Source of the DNA: Akebia trifoliata
Lineage: Eukaryota > Streptophyta > Magnoliopsida > Ranunculales > Lardizabalaceae
Direction of reading: 5' to 3'
Length of the DNA stretch: 64,000 bases
Assembly (NCBI GenBank): GCA_017979445.1
Contig: CM030709.1
Span: 6,800,001-6,864,000 of the forward strand
The notes beneath the pieces were generated by a model. That model saw nothing but the letters and a program-made list of their open reading frames with translations, did no database searches and was not told the DNA's origin. Numbering within the stretch: position 1 is the stretch's first letter; every line of letters starts with the position of its first letter. A program made the position numbers and the translations under genes. This document shows positions 56,041-64,000 of the stretch, piece after piece.

Positions 56041-57400
56041 TAGCACGTACAAAACAAAATCGCTCCTAGGGCAAAAGTTGAACCCCCTAGAATCACTTCT
56101 GGAGAACGTACAATCCATCCGGCCAATATAATACCACCAACAAGATCAAGTCACTAAAATTTACGCCAATAAGGTAAAATAAGAAAAAAAAATTTTGCTC
56201 TAATTAACCAACACATTTCCGGCCACCCTTAATTAGTTATTTGTTCACTATGGTGAAGAAAGAAGAAAAACATTGGAATTAGGAAAATTAGGTGACCATC
56301 TTTCAGTCATGAGAGGTGACATCAACCATGTAACCCAAGGTTTTGAAAAAGAAAAAAATCTGATATCCTAACCATATGTGTATGGGCTGTCAATCCGTGG
56401 ACGAAGATAAAGCAAGTGTATTGTCTAGAGCCTTAACTTTTTGGACTGCATGATTGATGCTTGGTCGGGAGATTCAAACACAAGATCTTTCCTCATAATT
56501 TATGTTTATCCCCACTGATCTCGTGCGATTTTGTACGAAAGAGTTGCTTTAAAATCAGTGTTAATGATCTTGGAACAAGTATCAAGAATCCTAGTATACT
56601 TCTTTAATGGTCTTGGATGCTTAAATGTATTTTAACCTTAAAAATTTCCATTCAAGTAAAATGTACATGTAAATACTCACCTAAAATGTATGTATGTTAG
56701 TTAATTTATCGATAAAGGAACCAAATCTGATACGCAGTAGACATACATTTGCATGTATAAGGTATAACAATAATTCATGGTTTCTGTATACTCGATACAA
56801 GTGAAAGCAACAACTTGTACAAAAGCTTTTCAGGAATGAAGAAATTATAGTTTAAGATAAAAGTAGGAATTACAAGGTGTTTGTTTTAGTCAAGATTTGG
56901 ACCACACCCCATTGCTTTTAAGAATGGGACGACAGGGGTCCTGAATCACTGTGTTTATCTTTTCAGCCTTAAGTGACACTTACAAATCATGGTTTTTCCA
57001 ACAACGACCATTTAAATAAATATTATTAGAAGAATCCAAAGTTAACTTATAGTTACGTTCATATATTTTGGTAACTTTTCCTTCATTCATTTTCTTCTTT
57101 TTCTCTTTGTAATGTGTAGGCGTGAAGCTAGGATTTTTGCATGAAGATTACTTATTTTGGGGAGAAAATTCATCAGGGATTTATGGTTAGTAGCTGGAAA
57201 ATGGGCATTTAGGTCATTTCCTATTAGTTTATAAGAATAGACCCAAGTCAAGTCAAGGGGTTTACGTGTCTCTTGACCTCGGTCCTCTCCAATGGAATAA
57301 TATAAATGACCTCATTACCGTTGTCTTCAACTTGAAACAAAAAACCATTTGTTTCCTCTTCCCAAAACAAGTAATCTTGAATGGGTAAATTACCCTAGTT
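56041..57400. other. Non-coding stretch
   Basis: No gene recognised. Some text at 57100-57240 (GGTCATTTCCTATTAG) echoes hAT MITE interiors. Confidence 0.4.
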
Positions 57401-57417
57401 TTCAACCTTAAGATTAA

Positions 57418-57591
57418 GAGTTGTCCTAGAGTGACCTCAGCAGGGGACATCTTGACATGGTGGCATGCGCATGGTTGTAGATACATTTTCTCTGAGATAC
57501 AAGTAAAATACATATATAGACATGTGCATGCCACCATATCAAGATATTCCCCCGTGTGTCCCCCATTGAGGTCAGTACTCCAACATTAACC
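57418..57591. mobile_element. Foldback MITE, GAGTGACCTC subfamily, 9-bp TSD
   Basis: Left end GAGTTGTCCTAGAGTGACCTC is 21 bases with a right-hand partner GAGGTCAGTACTCCAAC. Flanks TAAGATTAA / TAAGATTAG match at 8 of 9 (57409-57417, 57592-57600). The arms also pair at GACATGGTGGCATGCGCATG / ACATGTGCATGCCACCATAT. Confidence 0.78.
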
Positions 57592-57604
57592 TAAGATTAG
57601 TTAA

Positions 57605-58490
57605 TCTACTTTGACCTTCAAATTTAAAAATAAGAAACGATTTCGAAGTAGAAGATGATAAATTTATTGATACAAACTTCTAGGATTTTTTAACAAGAGA
57701 TTAAGGTGAGTTTCAAAATGATAGAATGAAGATGGAATTAATAAACAAAAATTAATTTTTATATAGGTTGAATATGATTAGATTTAGAAGAACAAAAAGA
57801 GTTTTTTGTTTTTGTTTTAATTAGAAGATGAAGGTATTTAGGTTATTTATTTATTTATTTCTTCTTTAAGGTACCAACTTATTAAATTAGTTAAAGTCTG
57901 TGAGTGTTGTACCATAATCAACCACAAGTGGCCTTGACCTTCTAACAATTAACCATTAACTCACTTGCACACACAGAGAGAGAGAGAGAGACATTGTATC
58001 ATCATTATGGTATCTCATCACACGGGGAAAAGTGGTTCATGATGACCATTATATCAATCAATTAGGTTGATTTGGAACTATATATGGGATCATTTTAATT
58101 AGATGTTGCTTTCTATAGTTTGGTTGATGTAATTTGGAACTATAGCTTGTAATTCTAATTCAAATTGATAAAAGCTATTCCATGTTCTATTCGGAAAGTT
58201 GATTTTGTTTTTAAGCTCTTGGATTGAGCAACTCCGAACATAAATCATCAATACAAATAAAGAGATTCTAATCATGTTAGGACCAATGAAAAGGAGGAGA
58301 CATCATTGTGGTAGAATAATCAGATCATGATTATGTTTGAACCATTTCCCATCAAAGAGGTAGCCCACCAAATGAACTATTGAATTAAAAAGTTGGCTAG
58401 CCACGACCCATGTGATTTCTTTAGGTCTTGCACCACTATACTTATCTATACAACTCATATATATATATCATATATATATATATATAGACA
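57605..58490. other. Non-coding stretch
   Basis: No gene recognised; a short GA run lies near 57973 and TA runs near 58459-58487. Confidence 0.4.
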
Positions 58491-58498
58491 TTTAATTT

Positions 58499-58723
58499 GA
58501 GCAGTGATAATCTGACTACCTACACTCAATCAACTCTCCTAACGTGAAAAATTTGGAAATCGTAGATCTGTATGCCTCGGGATATACGGTTCCCTCAGGA
58601 TACACATTTTATGGGAAAGTGCAGTTTTGTATCCCGAGGCATATAGATTTACAATTTCCGAACTTATCACATTAGGAGAGTCGTTTGAGTGTGCCACGTA
58701 GGATAGTTAGATTATCACGATTT
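58499..58723. mobile_element. Mutator-like foldback MITE
   Basis: Left GAGCAGTGATAATCTGACTA; right complement AAATCGTGATAATCTAACTA. The core GTATGCCTCGGGATATACGG pairs with TATCCCGAGGCATATAG. Flanks do not show a clean TSD. Confidence 0.78.
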
Positions 58724-58729
58724 TATTTT

Positions 58730-60024
58730 ATTTTACTTAATTGGAAAACTTTAGCCTCATTAATTGATAACCAATCCTCATTATTCTTTGATCAAGTGTT
58801 GTACATCATTGAAATGGGGTACCTAATATAGATATTTATGGACCTAACACCATTAAATTCATGTGATCATAGGATTTTGATGTCCATATCAACATAAAAG
58901 ATATCATTATCAGATAATTGATATAGTAGTTGGTGGTCCATCTTTGTTTGGCATCTTTCTTTTTCTCTATCCTCAAATAAAAATGGAAGATCCATATCTA
59001 ACACGTACTAATTGTCTGGATCTTATCATCAAATGCATTGTTTTGCTGTGGACCCTATTCAATGAAACCCTAAAGACGATTTAGGTTACAAGAATTCGCA
59101 TGGGAATTTTGAATAATAAAAAAATATAGTGGTGTTAATAGATCACTACCGATTGGGTTCCTAAAGGAAACAAAATCGTTAAATTTTACTAGTTTTAGAT
59201 GTAATTCTCAAATTAATGGAATCAGAATCGTAAAAAATTATCTCCTTAAATAATTACAATTTTTCCTTTCTGTCGATTTTTATTGATATCGCTTCTCAAT
59301 TGGTTCATTTCCAAGAGATCCAAAAACGGATTCGGAACCTAGGTTTTTGGTTTGGATTCTGATTAGGTTCGAATTAAATGGATACCCATTGAGACCCCTA
59401 AATAAATGATCGTAGAAGTGTAGGAGATCAATCAAATAAAGGTAATGTGGGCTGTGTTTGTGCTTTTTCACCGCCCACATATATTCCGTATAGCAATCGC
59501 TAGGAAGTTGCGGATTGGGCCCACAAAGTATCTGACGTGGCACGTGATGAGTGCGAGAATCTCCGACACGAAGCATCTGATGACGACTTGGGTCCGCGTC
59601 AGCCAAGCTTTTCCTTTCTTTCTAACCTAACTATCACTGACGTAACAGATTTCGGACCCGATATACTGAGTTTCGGTCCCAGTACTTTAGAATGCCAAGA
59701 TAAGTTTAAAACGAAGATATTTTTTTTTTCTTTCTTTTATAAAATCAGAATTTGGATTTTTCTATACTTAATTGGACTTACCTTTTATCAAAATTACGGA
59801 AATGCACCAAAATAATTGATTAGAATACTTAAGGGGGGTGTGATCAAGTCTTAGACAAAAGTGATTTGTATTGAGTTTATGGACATATTTACCCTTTCTT
59901 TTGTTAATTCCAAAATTTTAGGACCTTGTAAAATTATGCAACAATGTTATTTTTGGCATTTTGTGTTTTAACAATAATAGTTTTTCAAATTCAAAGGATT
60001 TTCAAAAAAATAAATTGCATCCCT
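58730..60024. other. Non-coding stretch
   Basis: Open frames at 59280-59606 and 59537-59815 are short and match no family I recognise. Read as non-coding. Confidence 0.4.
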
Positions 60025-60033
60025 AAAAAAGAA

Positions 60034-60256
60034 GAGTAATGATTTTCTGACTCCCCCACGTGGCGTACTCAAAATACTCTCCTGATGTAACATGTGCTAC
60101 AACCAAAAATCATTTTGCCTCGGGATACATAATTGCACATTTTTATGGGGATGTACAGATGTGTATCTTGAGGCTAAAAATCTTTTGTTCTAGCACATGC
60201 CACGTCAGGAGAGTATTTTGATTTTGCCGTGTGGGGGAGTCAGATTATCACGACTC
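60034..60256. mobile_element. Mutator-like foldback MITE, exact 9-bp TSD
   Basis: AAAAAAGAA is exact at 60025-60033 and 60257-60265. Ends GAGTAATGATTTTCTGACTC and complement GAGTCGTGATAATCTGACTC. Arms carry CCCCCACGTGG and CTCTCCTGA; the centre pairs TGCCTCGGGATACA with TGTATCTTGAGGC. Confidence 0.9.
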
Positions 60257-60269
60257 AAAAAAGAAAATT

Positions 60270-61210
60270 AATAAATAAAAAAATAATAATATTTGAGTGG
60301 ATGAAAATAAAACATGTGATTCTAATGTATAACACACCAAACAATTAGTGGTTTGGGTCTCACTTAGAGAGAGGGAGAAGTGGTTCAGTGCCTTATCGAA
60401 AAGAGTCGTGGTCGAGAGCAGCTCTTATAGCAATATATGATGTTTATGGAGCACCTCTTGATTGGAGATTAAGCATGTAGGGCTGCGTGGCATGTATTTT
60501 AAACTCCAACTAATACATGCCACGTAGTTTATAGGAATGAGATACTTTGCTTGATCATGATTCTATTAAAAATCTTCTCCCACGGTTTTAACACTTTCTC
60601 TACTACTCTTAAGACTTAGAATTTAGAAGAGCTCGGAATTAATAGGTTGAAGCATAAAGGAGTGCACATTTCTTATTTTATTTATTTTAATTTTAATTTA
60701 TAAAAGCGTGGAGGAGCGTGCATATCCCCAAATTACAACTTTTGAAGCTTTTTTATAATGTCTACGATGAATTAATTTCCTTAGTAGGAAATTCGGATGA
60801 ATTAAATATGTCTAATACATTGCATTACAACAAGAATTATGAGACTTAAACACTAACATTGAATCTGTTTCAATAATAATATTCGGATAAGCATGAGGAG
60901 GCAATCTCGATCAAAACTCCCTTATAAAGGGCACAAGGAAGTAACACCATATGCTCCTAGTTCATTTCTTGGGAGACCTCCACCACCCCTATCCTGGATT
61001 TGTAAATGCACGCCCCATCCACATTTAATTTCGAGGACCTCCAAAATCATCTTTTACCACTTCACCAATCTGATTTGAGAGGACTAAAAATTGGATGATC
61101 ATTTTTGCATCGATATTCCTATCCTCAATCCTCGTTAAATTTTTTTTATAATGTCTCTGATGAATTAACTTTCCAAAGGAGAATCTAAGGGATGGTATTG
61201 TGAAAAATCG
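60270..61210. other. Non-coding stretch
   Basis: No gene recognised. Confidence 0.4.
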
Positions 61211-61214
61211 AATA

Positions 61215-61480
61215 GCATAGATAGTAAAAATCTCACAAAACACAAGGATTTTAGTGGTTCGGTAGTGTGCATACATTCACGGATCAGATAAAGAACAATC
61301 ACTATTTTATCTTATGTTTTACGGTCCTAAAGATCTTTATTTATAAATTGAGAGTTACCAAAACATGTAAATCTCCTTTAAAAAAAAAAATCAAAATAGA
61401 AAATCCTTAAGAAAATATTGAGTAACATAATAGAATACAAGACATATACACAACAAGTGTTTTGGAATTGGATCATTCGA
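61215..61480. mobile_element. Probable copia LTR fragment
   Basis: CACAAGGATTTTAGTGGTTC and GTGTGCATACATTCACGG match the fragment at 23865 in order and spacing. No LTR ends seen. Confidence 0.45.
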
Positions 61481-61484
61481 AATT

Positions 61485-62520
61485 GGGAATTTTTTTCTCT
61501 TAAAACACCAATTAGCATGGATCGTGGAGATCAATCTATTCATAATATTTTGCCAAAAAAATAGTACCCAAACATCCATTATAATTTGGCATTCGAAAAA
61601 CAAGTAGCGACCCAAATCAGCTTTTAAGCTAGACACTGTCGTATTTCAAGATTAGATCAAATCGTTAATAACGTCTATTTTACCTCTTCCTCTTGAACTG
61701 GAATTCTTTATGGCACGCTGAATGAATTATCGATCTCCTTTCATAATTTTTTAGTCACCTCCTTTATATTGAAAGATCATCATTATAATGGTCGTATAAT
61801 TGTATGAAAATACTAACTTCAATCCACGTTTGAGGTTCCCCTATTCATAAAAGAAAAAGTTGGAATGGGAAAATAGTCTTAGGGATCTCAAAACAATCGA
61901 TCAATCCCTAGACATAGGTATCAAAGTCAGTACTAATCTCTAGGAAATATATTATTTATAACAGTCGTATTTCTGATGGAGAACTTTCAATTACCTTTGT
62001 TTAAGGTTAGACAAGTCGTAATTGTTTGAATTTAAATTCTTTTTAAACGTGCAGTTTAAGCTGGCAAACCAGTTTTGTTGTACCAATATTGACCATGTGA
62101 GACCAAGGGTGATTAAGTAATTTCCTGAATTACCATGGGTTTAAGATTAAGCGACGTAGAACGAAAAGGAGGAATGGGTCATCATTCCATAATTCCATGC
62201 AAAAAGGGCAAAAAAATGGCCAGAAAAACAAAAGGTACATGCGAGTGTGACCCTTCCACCCCCACCAAGACTCACCTTTTTCTTTTTCTTTTTCTAAACC
62301 ACAATTTCCCATGTTATTTATATTTTAGCAAAATTAATGTGTGGGTCTTGATTTGCCCCCACTTCAATTCATTTTTTTAATCAAATTAAACGTACTTTCC
62401 TAAATCTAAAAAAAAAATTAGCCATACCTTTCCTAATTATGACATTAAATAGAAAAAAATAAAAAATAAATAAAACTACCCTTCTTAATTTGTGAGATAA
62501 GTATATATATGTCAATTTTT
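61485..62520. other. Non-coding stretch
   Basis: No gene recognised. Confidence 0.4.
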
Positions 62521-62524
62521 TCAA

Positions 62525-62680
62525 TAATCGTGTTGGAGTGACTTCAAGATTGGACCTCATATCGTATTTCTTGACATGCAAGTGGATAGGAACCATAAAT
62601 GCTTTTTCATTTGTATCTCTAGGAAAAGCATCTATGATTCCCATACACTTTCTCCTATTGTACTCCAACAATTAGGTTAA
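62525..62680. mobile_element. Foldback MITE, TTGGAGTGAC subfamily
   Basis: GTGTTGGAGTGACTTC at the left, GTACTCCAACAATTAGG at the right. The centre AAATGCTTTTTCATTTG ... AAAAGCATCTATGATTCC is the same hairpin core as at 18950. Limits are approximate. Confidence 0.6.
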
Positions 62681-62689
62681 TTAAAATAA

Positions 62690-63295
62690 GTGTCACAAAT
62701 TTGCCTAGTTTCTCTTGCATCCCCTTTTTTCATTATTGTTGTTTTTATATAATTATTTGAAATCCTTAGTTTTTTGAAAATGACCACACATTTATATTTC
62801 GAAACTTCTTGTAAATCATGTTCTACATGGTGGCCACCTATATATGTTGATATCCAATCATGGTGTCGTGTTAGAGCTACTTATCATCCATAGGTTACTT
62901 TTTTTCTTTTACATTAGTGAGTAAGTCGCTGTTTTGGGCTCTAGACTCCTATCCATAACTTGCCGAAGCAGTCGCGGGTAACTTTCAATTTTCCAAGTAA
63001 TGTAACCATGGAATTCCATGACTCTTACTTTTGGACTAGAAATTTTTTTGAATGTGACTTTAATGTCGATGGTGCTCAGTTGTGTCCAATCTTTTGACTA
63101 GGGTCAACATTCTTCATTAATAATCAAGATCAAAGAAGTTTCCCAAATGACCAAATATTCACGAAACTTGGTAGTATTCAAGTAAGGAGATGACTAAGAC
63201 TTGTATGAAAGAGTCCATGGAATTCCCTTCCCCAAGGTGTTGACCCTATTCAAAGGGAAAGGTTCTACTCTTCATCAATTGAAATGAAAGTGGAT
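62690..63295. other. Non-coding stretch
   Basis: No gene recognised. Confidence 0.4.
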
Positions 63296-63299
63296 CCTT

Positions 63300-64000
63300 T
63301 GTAGTATTTTTTGTTTATAACAACAATTTTTAAACGATCGATAGGGCTCATGGTTTAGATGAAAACGTCTCGATTCATGGGTATGAATCTGATTTTGGAG
63401 AGTCATCACCTAATTTTATGATTTAAGAATCGAAAATGACTCTAAATAGATAAAAACACAAATCTATAAAGAGTTTATAGGTATGGGGATCAGGTTATGG
63501 GATTGAAAGGTGTTAAACACCAATCCTACCTAGTAATAGTCGATCTCCACTATTACCGAAGATTTTCATTGTCAAAATTGCCTAAATTTAGAATAAAGAT
63601 ATATATATATATATATATATAAGATTACATATTTTACTTGGGTGAATGATTGATTCCCTTAGAGACTGGCGGTGAGCGTTCATCGTATGAATTTTCTTGA
63701 TTTGTATTTGCTCTTAAATCTGTTCTCCAATTCTAATATGAGAATTTATTTTGCTAAATCTAAATATTTTTTTAGTTTTCTAGGTGTTTTCGAGTTGAAA
63801 ATTAAGGCTGGGGGGTTAAGTATTGAATTAGGATATTAGGTTTAAGGTTTTGAAGAGTTTTTGACCTATTTTACTTAGGGTTTCTCAAAACTTGTGAGAT
63901 TTGGTAGTAGAGTATACTTTTTAAAGAATTTTATTTTTATAAAATTTGAATTAGATTAAGTCTTTTTTTAGATAGAGTCCATCTCTAACTAATCTTCAGG
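63300..64000. mobile_element. Start of a third LTR of the solo-LTR family (runs off the window)
   Basis: TTTGGAGAGTCATCACC, then GGTGTTAAACACCAATCC and CTAGTAATAGTCG, line up with the first 250 bp of 50355-52408 and 26763-29048. A possible start is TGTAGTATTTTT at 63300. The far end is outside the window, so solo or full element cannot be told. Confidence 0.5.
63599..63620. repeat. (AT)n microsatellite
   Basis: A short AT run inside the LTR-like segment. Confidence 0.85.

Noticed and set aside
59280..59815. Overlapping open frames of about 100 codons on both strands
   Set aside because: No family resemblance, no splice logic, and slightly higher GC alone explains the openness.

Overview
This is a nuclear segment of a flowering-plant genome, probably a dicot or another non-grass angiosperm. 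The evidence is AT-rich DNA, spliceosomal introns, a plant tRNA-Val(AAC), plant-only protein families (a WUSCHEL-type homeobox, an ATL RING-H2 protein, a glucuronoxylan methyltransferase relic), and dense plant transposon debris. I cannot name the species.

Only four protein genes look intact. They are an HSP20-like (alpha-crystallin-fold) protein on the minus strand at 2634-4139; a small ATL-type RING-H2 ubiquitin ligase on the plus strand at 17311-17748; a WOX2-like transcription factor on the minus strand at 20221-21017, two exons with a 98-bp intron; and a plant membrane protein of unknown function on the plus strand at 40045-40977. There is one tRNA gene (46288-46361). Two degraded coding relics are clear: a glucuronoxylan 4-O-methyltransferase (DUF579) pseudogene (52929-53430, minus) and a LINE RNase H fragment (49525-49870, plus). 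The genes are unrelated and far apart, so no shared pathway is implied.

The rest is mostly transposon-derived, and many element boundaries can be set from target-site duplications (TSDs) readable in the sequence. They include a deleted Ty1/copia element with both LTRs (34797-37430); two probable solo LTRs of about 2 kb from one family (26763-29048 and 50355-52408) and the start of a third at the right edge; hAT MITEs with 8-bp TSDs; tRNA-related SINEs, one holding a nested hAT MITE; CACTA ends; a 716-bp long-arm foldback with a 10-bp TSD; and a large family of short foldback elements with 9-bp TSDs (Mutator-like), about 19 copies.

The most unusual stretch is 24163-26241. Five 'double-hairpin' elements lie head to tail, separated by TA runs. 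They share one palindromic core but carry different ends, and the last appears to be an inverted-plus-direct copy of half of a neighbour. The same core with a third kind of end occurs at 10414-10789. A second unusual stretch is 6751-7812, where about 350 bp starting inside a hAT MITE is present three times in tandem.
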